64,000 nt of DNA from Maylandia zebra (Eukaryota > Chordata > Actinopteri > Cichliformes > Cichlidae): contig NC_135184.1 of NCBI RefSeq assembly GCF_041146795.1, positions 2,691,967-2,755,966 on the forward strand. Reading direction: 5' to 3'. Below the pieces are notes generated by a model. The model saw only the letters and a list, made by a program, of their open reading frames with translations. It made no database searches and was not told the origin of the DNA. The translations under genes and the position numbers were made by a program. Shown here piece after piece: positions 24,590 to 37,114 of this stretch (positions are counted from its first letter, which is position 1; every line of letters begins with the position of its first letter).

Positions 24590-25108
24590 TATATCAGAGA
24601 TTAAAGCTGCTCGGCAGTATTTGAAACATTCACATCCAGTTATGAAATTAGACCTTGTGTATGTCCCAGTACCAATATAAACAGTTAATAACATTTATAA
24701 TTTTGCTGTTTTTACCCCCATGAAGGCCTTTTGTTACACTCAGCTCTTCTTTGCTGTGCCATCCAATTTAGAGGAGCCAGCCTTTGACACAAGGAGAGAT
24801 GAGACTGTTTATGATGGTTTGAACCCAAAACCTTCTCTCTGTGAGGTGACCAGGCTAATAATCTGTTTATCTGACTAATGCAGCTACACTTTGTACTCAG
24901 TCGGTCAGTGTTTGTTTTTCAAGCAGAAGCCGTTCCACACAGACTTTAACAGTTAATGACAGACCTGTGATGTTCTGGCTGTTCCCCAGCGGTTTGCACT
25001 GCACCTCATTTTTATTTGTTTTAATTAACTTCACACAGAGGTGTCTGAGTTAGTCGTCTGTGGCTCTCCTGGTTTTACAGCAGCATCTCATCTCACAGCT
25101 CCACACAC
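24590..25108. other. Intergenic DNA between two DNA transposons
   Basis: No gene or repeat is recognised in this half-kilobase between the hAT element and the P-like element. Confidence 0.5.
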
Positions 25109-26782
25109 CAGAGGTGTGGACTCGAGTCACATGACTTGGACTCGAGTCAGACTCGAGTCATTAATTTTATGACTTTAGACTTGACTTGAAAAAATGTTCT
25201 AAGACTTGTGACTTGACTTGGACTTTTACACCAATGACTTGGGACTTGAATTGGACTTGAACCGGTTTACTTGAAAAGACTTGATATTTTACCCCAAATA
25301 TAAAATTTAACATGCATATTATATAGAGATTGAAAATGTGACGTCATTCACGGGTAGAACCGCAAAGGATTCTGGGAACTCGTGGCAAGCGGTGGCTAGC
25401 GCACGCAGGCTTTCAATTAAAATCAGTCACACAGCGATAAAAAGAAACACAAAAATGTCAAGAAGCTGTTGTATTATTAACTGCAATAGCCGGTCGCATG
25501 ACAGCCACGGGAAGCCGACGGGTAAAGAGATCGGTTGTTATCGGATTACGTCGTTGAAGAGAAATTGTTCGAGCCATGTTTCTGAAGTAACAAAGAGGCG
25601 ACTGGATTGCAGCCATTCAAAGATCAAATATAACGTCCCAGAACACTCCAGCTCACAGGTTAGTCTGCTCCAAGCATTTACACGAAGGTCAGTGTTTTTT
25701 AGTAGTTAATACGTCATTTTTCTTAACATAATTAGTGATATAGGTTACAAGCAAGTCTGGCGCTGAACAGAAATTGTCGCGCTATGCTCCTGTGTTTATT
25801 GTGCATAAATAGTGAATTGTCCTGACACAATATTGTGTTTCGCTTCTGTTATTATGGTACATTAACAAAAACATATACTTTTATTCACAGGATAAAACAG
25901 GTTTTTTGTATCACTAATTGCCCAGTACGATTACAGCATACAATATTGTTGTCACTGCTACATTTCTGTGATGCTACCAGAAATTATTTCCACTACTAAT
26001 TAATTACCCTTGAGCTCAAAGGTCCTATTAATAAACGGTTAAGGAATGTGTATTTATGACGACGATTTGTGAGACTGGTAAACTTATGATACGTACGATG
26101 GTCTTTCGTTCTACACGGTGCATTTCAAGGTCCTGCACCCATCCGTCAGTAAACTGTACCTGGGCTTGTTGCAGTGACCTGAAGTTACTAAACTTCACGA
26201 GTGTATGCACTCACTCCAAGAACCGTATGATTATAAATATGCATATAAATATGCTACGATGAGATAGCTGACTTCATCTAACTAGCAAATGTTGTCCAGG
26301 CTACGTTGGTGATGCAGTTCTTTTTAATATGTATGATATTTTTGTCATGCGATTTTAAAGCTGGTCCTACAACCGCATCCAAGAATAACATGCAGCTTAT
26401 CTCAGAACTGTCGGTGAAAATTATTCTTGGAGCTAGGTTTAATTGAGCTGCATTTTAAAGAGGTGCAATTTCACAATTTGTGTATATTTTCTAAGTTCAC
26501 TATTTTGTCATGTGTTGAGAAAAACACAGATTTAAAATTACATGGTCTAATATTTACATTTAGCATATAACTGCAACATTATTTTTTCGTTTGTTTTTTA
26601 AAGACTCGAAAGGACTTGAAATTCAAAGTTTCAGACTTGTGACTTGACTCGGACTTTTACACCAGTGACTTGAGACTCGACTCTGACTTGCCTGACATTA
26701 CTTGAGACTTGACTTGAGACTTGAGGATAAAGACTTGAGACTTACTTGAGACTTGCAAAACAATGACTTGGTCCCACCTCTG
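25109..26782 (+). mobile_element. P-element-like transposon, non-autonomous, with perfect 8-bp TSD
   Basis: The ends are CAGAGGTGTGGACT (left) and the reverse complement of CAGAGGTGGGACC (right). Perfect 8-bp target duplications CCACACAC flank them (25101-25108 and 26783-26790). Both subterminal zones are packed with GACTTGAGACTT-like short repeats. Inside, near 25.45-25.69 kb, is the remnant of a THAP domain. Together, 8-bp duplications and a THAP domain point to the P superfamily rather than Kolobok (TTAA duplication). At 1.67 kb it is too short for a full transposase. Confidence 0.7.
25455..25695 (+). pseudogene. Frameshifted THAP domain of P-like transposase
   Basis: From ATG 25455 one frame reads CCIINCNSRSHDS..GCYRI, the CxxxC start of a THAP zinc domain. 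After about 25605 the conserved part continues only in the next frame, as WIAAIQRSNIT and LVCSKHLHEG, which supplies the usual Trp and the C..H zinc ligands. A small indel therefore splits the domain. No DDE-type catalytic region follows, so it cannot encode an active transposase. Confidence 0.65.
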
Positions 26783-26790
26783 CCACACAC

Positions 26791-28670
26791 ATTTACCGGT
26801 CTGACACCTGGGACTTAGAAACACGTCTGCTGTTGATCAGCAAGCAGCAGTCTGCTTGTAACAGTACATCCTATCAGATGCGTAGTTTAAGACCAAAAAT
26901 AACCACATAAACACTTCAGTTCTTTAAAATTTAATGACTTTGGGATCTTAAAAGATCACGACCATCCTGTTAGTACGGTGGGTTAGCCAACACTAAACCC
27001 CGGGCCGAGTTCAGCAGGGTCGGATAATCTTCTGGAATAACTTGTGAGTAATTGTGTCGGGTCAGAGGAGCGTCTCTTTAGTTACATTTTCAAAAAAAAT
27101 CCCTTTCATCAAATATTTCTGAGTGAGCACGATTCACAGCAGAGCTTTCAGACTCCAAGTGCCTTCTGACTTTAACAGTGATGATGTTTAAGAGCTTGTT
27201 GTGTCACACTGTGTGAGACGGGTTGAATGAAGTGTAACTCTGTGTCAGGCAGAACAAAGTGCGAATTTTAAGGTGTCAAATAATTTATCCTTAACGACTG
27301 TTACAGAATCACAAACGAATGAAGACGTCTGATAATTATGAGGTTTAACTTCTGTGCTTGAGTTTTGCTGACAAATAACCTTTAATATCAATGTAATCCT
27401 TTTTTTTTTCTCAGAAGTATTTTGAAAAATGTCATTCATTTGAAGTTCTGTATAATCCTGTCCATCTTGTAAAAATCCGTTATGCATTGTGGTGATTTAT
27501 TTAATCTAAGTTTAAAACAAAGGTTTATTGAACAGTAACATCATATCTGAGCCGACTAACGAGCTGTGTTTCAGGTGTTTCTTTGTTTTTCCAAACCATC
27601 ATAAACAACTAAATTCATATATTGTATCATATTTGATATAACAGCAATCTTTTATATTTAAAAAATAAACATGTCGAAACTTTGACTTGGCTGCTGGTGG
27701 ACTGTTTCTTGCTAGGTGGGAAAGTCTACCCAGGTGATTAATCCGGGTGTTCCAGGAGGCGACTCACCATCATTAGTGCTGACATGAGGCTGAAATCATT
27801 ACAACAGAATAGCATTGTTGTCGTTCTATTACTGTTATCATTTATCTTTTTCAGGGTTGTGGGGAGACAGATAACCATTAGCACTCACATTCACACCTAT
27901 GGGTAATTTAAAATCACCAATGAACCTAAATTAACCTAACCCCATGTCTTTGGAGTGTGGGAGGAAGCCGGAGACAATCCACACAAACAGGAAGAACCTG
28001 GCCAGGTGCAGGAGTGTGGTGGTTAGTTTGTGAGCCACCAGAGCTAACCACCACACCAATGTGCTCGCCTATTATGTTATTCTATACAACAAAATATAGT
28101 GCAACTCTGTCACTGGCACAAAAGGTAATACTGTACGTTTAAAAAGAAGATTAAAGATGAGATAAAGTAACACATTTAGGTTTTCTAGGAACATTGTAGA
28201 AATAATACTGCACAGTCAGTGCATCAATACTGACACAAACTTTGTATAATATCACACGGGAGTCTTTTTAGACCTGCAGGCTCTTAAATATAGTTTTCTA
28301 TAAAAGAGGAACATCACACACTAATGTGCAGTGCATTATAGGATGAGTAGCTCACTGTTAAACGATCGCAGATGTTTCTCCTTTATTTTTGTTTATTTAT
28401 TTAGTTACTTATTTATTATTTTTAATTAAATGTTTTCTTATGGGCGCAGCTGGCTCTTTCTAAACCTTAAACTTCTTGATTTTCTGAAATATAAAATGTA
28501 CTTTCACGGCCGAATCCCTTTAAAAAGTGGGAGCTCAGCGTGGAGCTCCAATAAAACACGGGCGGAACTACAGTTCACTCCCTTCTCTTCTGCCGGAACT
28601 CGACAGTGTGACACTCGGGTCGTAAACAGCAGCGGCGCAGGCGCTAGCAGCGTTAGCTGCTGGAGGTAGG
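26791..28670. other. Intergenic DNA before zinc-finger gene B
   Basis: Mostly unassigned AT-rich sequence with one SINE-like repeat at about 27.86-28.08 kb. The last 150 bp become GC-rich and probably contain the promoter and 5' UTR of zinc-finger gene B. No coding exon is supported. Confidence 0.5.
27855..28078 (-). repeat. SINE-like dispersed repeat
   Basis: Read on the minus strand it gives GTGGTGGTTAGC, then CTCCAAAGACATGGGGTTAG, then TTAATTTAGGTTCATTGGTG and CCCATAGGTGTGAATGTGAG. This ordered series of blocks is common in fish dispersed repeats. It has no coding content. Confidence 0.55.
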
Positions 28671-31600
28671 ATGTCTTCAGCTCAGTGTTTTCCTCCGGCT
28701 CATGAACTCTGTCAGACGGATGTGGAGCGAACCTTCGTCCGCTGTCAGGAGGAGCTGCTGGACATCAGCTGGAAGCCTGAGATAAAGTTACACAGAATCG
28801 GTAAGAAACGATGACATGTTGCAGGGTTTTAGGGGTAGCAGGGAGCTGCAGGTTTTTCCCAAAGAGAAAAAAAGAGAGAGAAACGCCAAATTACATACAA
28901 CACAAATCCCAAATAGCTGGCTGCTGTGAAAAATGTAAATAAAACCAGAATGCAATAGTCTGCACATCCCATAAACCCATATTTTATTCATAAAGAACAC
29001 ATCAAGTCTTTAAACTGAGAAATGGACAATTTTAAGACAAAATCATTTTTGACAGCTCAAAGAAAAGTTGGGAAGGGAGAAAGAAAAGGCTGGAAAATGG
29101 AGGTGGTACTAAGAAGAAACAGATGGAGGAACATTTTGTATCTAATTAGCTTAATTGGCAGCAGGTCAGAAATGATGCTGTCATGGAAATCACAGCATGG
29201 TCTCAGGAAAGCGTCCAGAAATCATGTCTGTGAGCAGTTTGCTGTAGCGTGATCCAGAAATGCTGCCAAAGCTCATTTAAAATGGACCGAGGGAGAATGA
29301 AAACCATTTTGGTCGACTGGTAATTTAATTTGAACACAAGACTAAAGATGAGAATGGCCATCAGTGTTCAGTTCAAAAGCTTGCCTCTCTGATGTATGGA
29401 GGGAGATGAATCAGTGCTTGTGAAACCTACAGCATCCACATCTGGAAAGAATCCATCACTGCTGAAAGGTATATACAGACGAGCAGCAGAGAATGGATGA
29501 GGGAATTTGCTCTCATCCAGATGGCGTCTGTTTTTGGGAAGGTCTTGTGAATTTAGCAAGCTGATTCTAAACCATGCAAAAGGATGGAGCAGGACAACTC
29601 ATGAAACATCTGCTTGTTAAATTCAGTTGTGTAAATCCACAAAAAGCAGTAAACCTTAGATCAGCTGATCACAGCCTGTTCACAAAGAAATTCTACTGCA
29701 GCTCTCAACAGCAGTGGTGAGTCTTTCCCTGAGCTGAGCCACTACAACCAATTTTAGGCTTTCACAGCCTGCTTAAATCCACTTTAACCTCCGACTGTAC
29801 TCATTTTCCTGACACCCCTTACTATGTAGGCAAAGGAAATGTTCCTTCTTTTTCTCTGCTCGTTTTCTACTTGAGTGATTTAAGCAGAGCACATTTATTA
29901 AGTTAACTTTAGTTTAAATTTTAAGTTTATATTCTCATTGATATTATTTTATTATTACATTAATATAGCACAAGATTTAGGTAGCGTTGCAAAAAAGGAG
30001 CCCCTCCAAAGAGCTGCTTTATACTTACGTACTTTACTATTATCATTAGATGCTGCATTCATTTAGTTTTTATTACACTCTGATTTAATACGGTGCAGAA
30101 TCTTTGCTTTAGTCGTGTGTTGTGCAAACTCTGTTTCTGCCTTATTTACTTTAATTCCACATATGTTTGCACATGTTTCTACTGATCACAGTACCCACCT
30201 TCTATTTCCTATCTAAATATAAAGAAATTGGTTTGGAGCTCTGCATTTACTGAGGCAATAGTATCGGTGACTTATGTGTTATGTAATCTGATCAACAGTT
30301 GGTTGTTGAATAACCAGGAAGGAAGAAACTTCACAAACTGACATGTTGCAATGATGGCATCTTCTTACAACACCACGCTCAAATTCAGTGAGCTCTTTCA
30401 AACCAAACATTCTGTTGTTTGGTTTGAGGGCTGCTTGGCTAGAAGCTTGATATTTCTACAGCTGTGGCAGCGGGACTGTAAACACCTGGGTTTAAAGATT
30501 AGCAGGTGTGGTCCTGTAGTATTGCCCATTTGGTGCATGTTTGGCCTGAAGTCTGTCGACACAAATCATTTGTTTAAACTAAAAGCACGTCGTGATTTTT
30601 TTTTTCCTTGTGAATTTCTGTGTTTAAAAGTTGTTAAAAAACAAAATGTTAAATGTATGTTAAACCAGTCATCACTAATCTGGGAGTTAAAATAGAGGCA
30701 AATCTTAAACTTGAAAGCCAGGTCAGAGCTGGTGTAAGATCTAGCTTTTTTCATTTGAGGGAATTAGCCAAAATAAAGCCTATCTTATCGAAACAGCATT
30801 TTCAGACAGTAATCCATGCCTTTGTTACTTCTAGGCTGGATTATTGTAACGCACTTTATTTTGGGGTTAGTGATGCGTCCATTAGGCGCCTGCAGGTTGT
30901 GCAAAATGCTGCAGCACGTCTTTTAACTGGAACAAAAAAGTTTGAGCACATTACCCCTATTTTAATTTCACTCCACTGGCTACCTGTACATTTTAGGATT
31001 GTTTTTAAAATTCTCTTATTTGCTTTTAAATCTCTTAATGGCCTGGCCCCCCCCTACCTCTCGGAGCTACTACAACCATATACACCTCCCCGTTCCCTTA
31101 GGTCCGCCAATCAGCAGCTCCTTAAGGTACCAAAAACTAAGTATAAATCTAAAGGTGATCGTGCTTTTGCTGTAGTTGCTCCAAAATTGTGGAATGATCT
31201 GCCCTTGCATGTTAGGCAGGCCTCTTCTCTCTCTGAATTTAAAAGTCTTCTTAAAACATATTTATTCGCTGAAGCCTTTGGCATTGATTAGAGGGGTTGA
31301 CTCAATTTGTTTTGACATGTTTCAATTTATTTTAGTTTTTTAGTTATTTATTTTATCTTATCTCATTTTAATTTTCTTTACTTATGCTTTTAGCATGTAC
31401 AGCATTTTGTGAACTCTGGTTTTATGTTAAAGTGCTTTATAAATAAAGGTGGTATGGTATGGTGGTAAAATGAGGCAGGATGTGAATTTTAAAAAAAAAA
31501 CACTATGACTTCACATCCTAAACATCTGTGTTTTGTATGGAAGACAGACCAACTGAACTTAAAATGGGGACATGCAGTACTTTCATGTAATGCCAATTTA

Positions 31601-32876
31601 TACTAAGGGTAACCCTTATTTAACCAGGTAAGTTATTAACAACAATCTTGCTCACACTGCGGGCTGAGCAAAGGGCAAATCCTTGTGAGGAAGTGAGTAG
31701 AACTAAAAAGAAATATTCAAATTAAGAGCAGCAGAACACATTTCAAAACTCTCTAAGATAAAAACACTGTCCCTGCTGGTTTAAAAACATGTGGTTACAT
31801 TCCCCAGAACGTAATCGTCACACTAGGAACTTTTCATGTGTCCGTTTGTCCCCTCAGATCTTCTGTGTGTCAGTCAGAATGAGGAAGAGGAGCTCTGTAA
31901 CCAGGAGAGAAACTCCAGTCTGGACCAGGAGGATCCAGAACCTCCACAAATCAAAGAGGAAGAGGAAGAACTCTTCATCAGTCAGGAGGGAAAGCAGCTC
32001 CTACTAAAGGAGGAGATCGATACTTTTATGGTGACTCCTGCTTATGAGGACAGTGACCTCAGCGAGTCAGAATCAAACTGTGATCAGCTCCTCTCTCCCA
32101 GCTCTCCTGAAACTGAGAGCTTGAACGAAGGAAGCTTTGATGTAGCCTCAGGATCAACTAGAAATGCAGAGCTGAAACCAAAGCAGAGCCGTCACAGAAA
32201 CAGTGACAGCAATTTAGACTCTGTCAGTAAATGTGATGTTTGTGGGAAAGACTTTCAAGATGACGGGAACCAACACAGAACCTCAGAGAAGCCGTACGCT
32301 TGCAGCACTTGTGAGAAAGAGTTCTATCAGCTTTATATAATGAAGTATCACCAAAGTGGCATCGCAGAGGAGAAGCCGTTTTCTTGTGAAACATGCGGGA
32401 GAGGTTTCCGAGCTCGAGATAAAATGTTGATTCACATGAGAATCCACACAGGCGAGAAGCCCTACCTTTGTAATGCCTGTGGGAAAAGCTTTTCTCAGTC
32501 ATCGGCGTTGAAACGGCATGCGTTAATTCACTCGGGAGAGAAGCCGTATTCCTGCAAAATATGTGGGAAAACCTTCTGTCAGAGTAGTGATTTGACCGTC
32601 CACAGCAGAATCCACACGGGTGACAAACCGCACATCTGTAAGAGCTGTGGGAGAAAGTTCTCTGACGCTTCAGCGTTCAAACGGCACACGGCGATCCACA
32701 CCGGCGAGAAACCGTATTCCTGTAAACTGTGTGGAAACAGCTTCAGGCAGAGTGGCCATTTGCTGCGACACATGAAGATCCACACAGGCCAGAAGGACTA
32801 CTCTTGTACAATATGTGGCAAAAGTTTCACTCAAAGCGGCGGTTTGAACGTCCACATGAGGATTCATAATAGATAG
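28671..32876 (+). CDS. C2H2 zinc-finger protein B, 2 exons
   Basis: Exons are 28671-28800 and 31858-32876, joined in phase 1 (ATCG|GTAAGA and CCCTCAG|ATC), giving 382 aa. Exon 1 is shorter than in gene A but ends in the family motif SWKPEIKLHRI. Exon 2 has an acidic linker (SLDQEDPEPPQIKEEEEE), two damaged fingers (the first reduced to one His, the second missing its last His) and then six intact C2H2 fingers with HTGEKPY linkers. The frame stops in the linker after the last finger (MRIHNR), and finger-like sequence continues beyond. It is a probable nuclear DNA-binding protein of unknown target. The 3.1-kb intron carries a dead Tc1 element and a LINE. Confidence 0.83.
28925..29640 (+). mobile_element. 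Dead Tc1-like transposon in intron of gene B
   Basis: The left part holds a CCCATAAACCCATATTTTATT block and an AAAAGTTGGGA motif, both typical of a widespread fish Tc1 family's end. Further in, broken frames give EITAWSQESVQKS, AHLKWTEGE and, near the 3' side, VQFKSLPL..SGKNPSLLKGIYR-like pieces of the transposase. Many stops and deletions show that it is long dead. Confidence 0.65.
30640..31470 (+). mobile_element. 5'-truncated L2-like LINE in intron of gene B
   Basis: An open frame at 30653-31291 encodes the C-terminal end of a LINE reverse-transcriptase protein. Motifs include HAFVTSRLDYCNALYFGV, LQVVQNAAARLLTGTKK, HWLPVHFRIVFKILLFAFK and LAPPYLSELL. The frame is uninterrupted to its natural stop. 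A 3' tail with AAATAAAGGTGGTATGG repeats follows. The element is truncated at its 5' side, as usual for LINE insertions. Confidence 0.85.
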
Positions 32877-33060
32877 AGACCGTACTCTTGCAAAGTGTGG
32901 GAAAAGCTTCATCAATCGTCGTAACGTGTCTGCACACATGAAAATATAAATTTGCAGGAGAAGGAGTCCTGCCAGACATGTGGGAAGAGTTTCACTCAGT
33001 GTTAGTTTAACAGCCCACAGACTCTCAGGAGGAAAGTCAGGCCTGTAATGTCTGAGTGGA
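32877..33060 (+). pseudogene. Decayed zinc-finger tail of gene B
   Basis: Directly after the TAG stop the same frame reads RPYSCKVWEK, the next finger with its second Cys lost. Further finger relics carry stops and frameshifts (PARHVGRVSL in one frame, CQTCGKSFTQ in another). At least two more fingers were once present. Confidence 0.65.
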
Positions 33061-35299
33061 AAATACGTCTGGGAACAGAAGTCGTTAAGTAGAGCTTTCA
33101 GTTTTTAAGCGATGTATAGCAGGCTGTGTTCGATGAAGCTGCCTGGGCCTGGATCAGCGTGTCAGACTGCACAATCAATCTTTGTCAAATTGTCCAGTAG
33201 ATGTGGTGAATCTGTAATAAGTGCATTTCAGTTTTTATTGAATAGGTCTTATTGAAATGTGGATGTTTGTAAGGGCGTATGATGATGTCATGGATTCAGT
33301 GGGTTGTACTCTGAGGCCTGTACAACATTTGAAATGTTGTCAGTGTGCTTTCTGCAGGCAGATATAACGTTCAAACGATTTTCAGATGACTGCATTCTGT
33401 GTTACATCGCTCCTGTTTCAAATAGTTTTATGTCAGAGCACGTTGTCTCAGCTTGTTCCTGTGTGCAGTGTTTGTGATTGGGACACGCAGCTGAGGCAAT
33501 ATTAGATGTAGATGTTGGATAACAATCATTCTTTTAGCACCAGTTACTCAGGTTCATTCACCTAACAGTAATTTATACTCCAAGTATCACCTGGTGTCAT
33601 AATAGCAGTAATTGTATAACTTTGTTGTATTGCAAGGGTAACTGAAGCTACACAGCAGGAGTGAAGGAGGTCAAAATGAAGAAGATCTTGTTAAATGTGT
33701 GAGGTGTTAATGTTTCATCTGAAATTAAGGACTTGAAAACCTCTGTTAATGTTTCTCTCTCCTGAACCTGCTGGAAGAACATGGTGAACTGATAAGGACC
33801 ACGGTTTACCCCACCTCTGTGTACTTAGAGGGCCTGTAACTCTGAAAATACTTAAAGTACGAGTGTTGCATGGTTTATTTAAACGTACTGAACTATTGTA
33901 CAGAAAAACTGATTATGAGTCAAGTGTGAAATTTTCCAGATTTTATATGAAATATAAATGATGTTGTTTGGTTTTACGTTATGTTTCCATCTGAGGCACC
34001 TGATTAAAATTTGCACATTGTAGTCAGCCTGTCTGTTTCTGTTTTATCAGGGTTTAGTTCCTCCTGCTGGTCAAAGCCCAAAATTACATTTAAAAGTAAT
34101 AAAAAGAATGAAAGATGCTGTGCATTATTAGCATCAGCCTGCATTTTAAACCAGCATTAAACAAATATGAAAACACCTTTAGAGCTGTCTTTTTATTACC
34201 CTGACATGACTGTAAATGTTTTTAATGACAGAAACATGAAGTCTGACTGCTGTGAAGGTTTTCTGCTGCCAGAAGAATCGGATCAAAAAGATTAAATGTA
34301 AGTGAAAATCACGTGAGTCATAAACTAAAACAAATTCCTAAAAGTCTGGATGGGCTGTAAAATGTAAAAACAGGTCACATTACAATAGAACATAGAAAAC
34401 ATGTCAAATGTCCATCCATCCATTCGCTTCTGCTTATCCGGGGCTGGCTCAGCCTCAGCAGAGAAGCCCAGACCACGCTCTCCACCACCACCACCTCCGG
34501 CTCGTCTCGGGGAACACCAAGGCGCCCTCAGGCCGGCCGTGTAAGTTCAAGTTCAGCTTGGTCTCTGTACATGAGACAGTTCTGAAATACGAAAGGTCTC
34601 TGTGACGAAAAAGACATTTTTATAATGAGCATGTAATGAAAACAGCGGGTTGTGGGTTGAATCACACACAGACCTTGTTTCATGAATCTTACACATTGTA
34701 AGGCAGGAAGAATATCACCAGTTCTTCACATGTGTCAAACAGGGTGCGTGAATCTAACAAAAGGCGCTGATTTCTTTTTCAATAAGCGACAGTCTCAGTT
34801 CCTCGTTCATTTTCTTGTCACGTCTCATTTTTATACCAAGAATTTGAGCTGCTGACATTTTAAATATTAGAAAAGTTAACACCCTGATGTTTAAATGTAT
34901 TTTAGATATTTTGTAAAAACTGAAGACGGTATTTTCACAGAGATACACTGACTGAACCTTTCCAGTATTGACATCAGCACCTATGAAATGATTTATTCAT
35001 CACGATGAGGAAGAAACTGAATCGTTCTTTTATGTTCAAAGTAAGTAAAACAATAAATAAAAACAGGACTTTATTTCTTTGCAGTCGTCTTGTGAAACAC
35101 AGAACAGCTCAGAGCTGAAAAAACTAGATCAGCCCACAGACTGAGCTGTTGTCAGGACACTTGACCCGGTTTCTGTCATCAGACTAATATCCAGTCCAAA
35201 CACGGGGTTGGTGCATTCATAACTCCTCTAACAGCGCTCTGACTCTGGGTGATGGACATTTCAGTCACAGATGATTTCTCCATCATCTGTGATTTGATG
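33061..35299. other. Intergenic DNA between convergent zinc-finger genes B and C
   Basis: No gene is supported. It probably holds the gene B 3' UTR; an AATAAA at about 34.1 kb is one possible end. One dispersed repeat lies at about 34.40-34.55 kb. Confidence 0.5.
34403..34550 (+). repeat. Dispersed teleost repeat fragment
   Basis: Starts CATCCATCCATTCGCTTCTG, then TTATCCGGGGCTGG, AGAGAAGCCCAGACC and CACCAAGGCGCCC. This block order is common in fish genomes, probably deriving from a LINE. No coding potential is retained here. Confidence 0.5.
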
Positions 35300-35301
35300 T
35301 T

Positions 35302-35750
35302 TCAGCTCTGTGGCGTCCCGCCTGGAAGCTTCCCCGTTCTCCACTCTGTGGTTCTCGTGTCGACCGGCAGGTTGCTGCTGCTTCTGAAACTTTTCCCACA
35401 CATCCCGCAGGAAACGGCTTCCTGCCCATGCGAGTCCTCATGTGGACCTTCAAGCTGCCGCTCTGAGTGAACCGTTTCCCGCGCAGTTAACAAGAATACA
35501 GCTTCTCCTCTCGAATGGCGTCATGAAGCTGAACCTCTTCAGATTTTTTTTCCAGATGTAGTTTCTCCCACATGTAGATTCTCACGTGGCTCGCTACGCT
35601 CGAGTGATTTTGGAGACACTTCCTGCATGTTTTGCAAGTATGCAGCTTCACACCGGTGTGGATCCTCAGGCGAGCCGTTAAATCGCTGTTCTGACTGAAA
35701 CCCTTCCCACAGAATTCACAGGAGCACAGTTTCTGTGACAAACTCATCAG
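35302..35750 (-). pseudogene. Broken C2H2 finger array (gene C relic)
   Basis: On the minus strand the frames read CEFCGKGFSQNSDLTARLRIHTG (first His replaced by Arg), CKTCRKCLQNHSS, a stop, then a finger tail ending GSLKVHMRTRMGRKPF, and after a frameshift CGMCGKSFRSSSN. About four fingers remain, none intact. This is probably the distal part of the gene whose exons 1 and 2 lie at 38.8-37.1 kb, or a separate dead paralogue. Confidence 0.65.
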
Positions 35751-37114
35751 GAAATGATTTACTGAGGTCAGAGGTCAAGAGAAGAGCAGGTTCATTTTCT
35801 TGCTTCCTTTTGCATGTGAGGAGGCGCCCCCTGCTGTCTATTAGTCAAAACAACATTTCAATCTGAGCTTCAGAAGAATGAAGCTGCTGAGTGCCCAACG
35901 AACGATGAGCTGTTTCTCACATGGAGGCCACAGCAAAACATCTGTAAACGTGGGGGCTTAGTGATGAAACAGCAGGAGACGCCATGTCTGACTTAAGCGC
36001 TCGCGAGTGCGATGAAGGATCCCAGAGAGCCGACTGTTGGTTTGTGAATCATTTATTAAAGAAAACGTCCAGAACTCGAGTGTCACTTTAAAAAACCTGA
36101 ACAATGAAAAGATGACAAAACATCTTCAAAACATCAGACGTATCAATCTATGTACAACTAGTGCATTTATACATGATTAATAAAATAAAGAAAGCTGAAA
36201 GGACATGCACAGTTACTCAGTAACAAACTCATTTAGAATTTAGAGCTTCGGTCTTTAATTCACCTCATTTATTAAAACAAAAGAAAAAAGAACGGAATAT
36301 TTACAATGTTTCTAATACTGACATCAGGAACTACACACGTGGTGCAAACGTGTAAGCTTTTCCTCCAGGACCTCAGAGAAACTCAAAGATGGCCTCACAG
36401 CTCGCTCTGTTAGTCTGCATTTATAGACTTAGTTTTTTTTACTGGCACAAATTTGCTGTTTTACATGATTTTATGATGTAATCGAGAACCATTGGGAACA
36501 TTTCACACTTTTAAAAGAATTTTATTGCCAAATAAATCAAATGTATGTAAATCCCAGGAGTTTCCTGGTCACAGATCCAAAATGTTCATTTGATTCTCCT
36601 CCGAGCGACTTGGTATCACTTTCTTGTGATATGCTGGAAAACGTTCAGCTGGTCATCGACTGACAGTTAGTTTGGTCAAACCTTAAAAAGCAGGTGGAAG
36701 AGCAGAAGCTCACAAACTGATCCTGGAGCTGTGATAAAGCAGGAACAATCAGGATTTGACCCAGAAGCTGAGCTGCAGCACACGTTGTCTCTGCAAACAC
36801 CGACTCGTTCAGCAGTTTATTTGCAAATAAAAATCTTTGAAACGTATGAAATGCTTGTGACTGACTTCGAAACATATTTTTCCCCAAAGATATTCGTGCA
36901 GCTTTCTTGCAGCCTGAAACACACGTTTGCTGTATTTCTGTGACATTTAGTGCAAATCTTGCTTGAACACAACTTCTTGTGTGGAGTGACAGTTTACAAC
37001 CTACAACTATGTGTCACACGTGTGCAGCTTCACGTGTGCGGATCCTGGGAAGCTTCAGCATTTGGGACTTTTTCATACAAGTTTTTTTACCCACTTCACA
37101 TTTTGCAGACTTTT
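35751..37114 (-). other. Degenerate region between gene C ORF and finger relics
   Basis: Just after the gene C stop (below 37114) another frame reads KCEVGKKTCMKKSQMLK, a finger with its CxxC spacing lost. Beyond that no structure was recognised for about 1.3 kb. Confidence 0.45.

Noticed and set aside
25338-25709. 123-codon frame as an independent gene
   Set aside because: It lies inside a transposon, and the THAP domain it begins is frameshifted halfway.
30653-31291. 212-codon intact frame as a host gene
   Set aside because: The protein is the C-terminal end of a LINE reverse transcriptase with the element's 3' tail directly after it.
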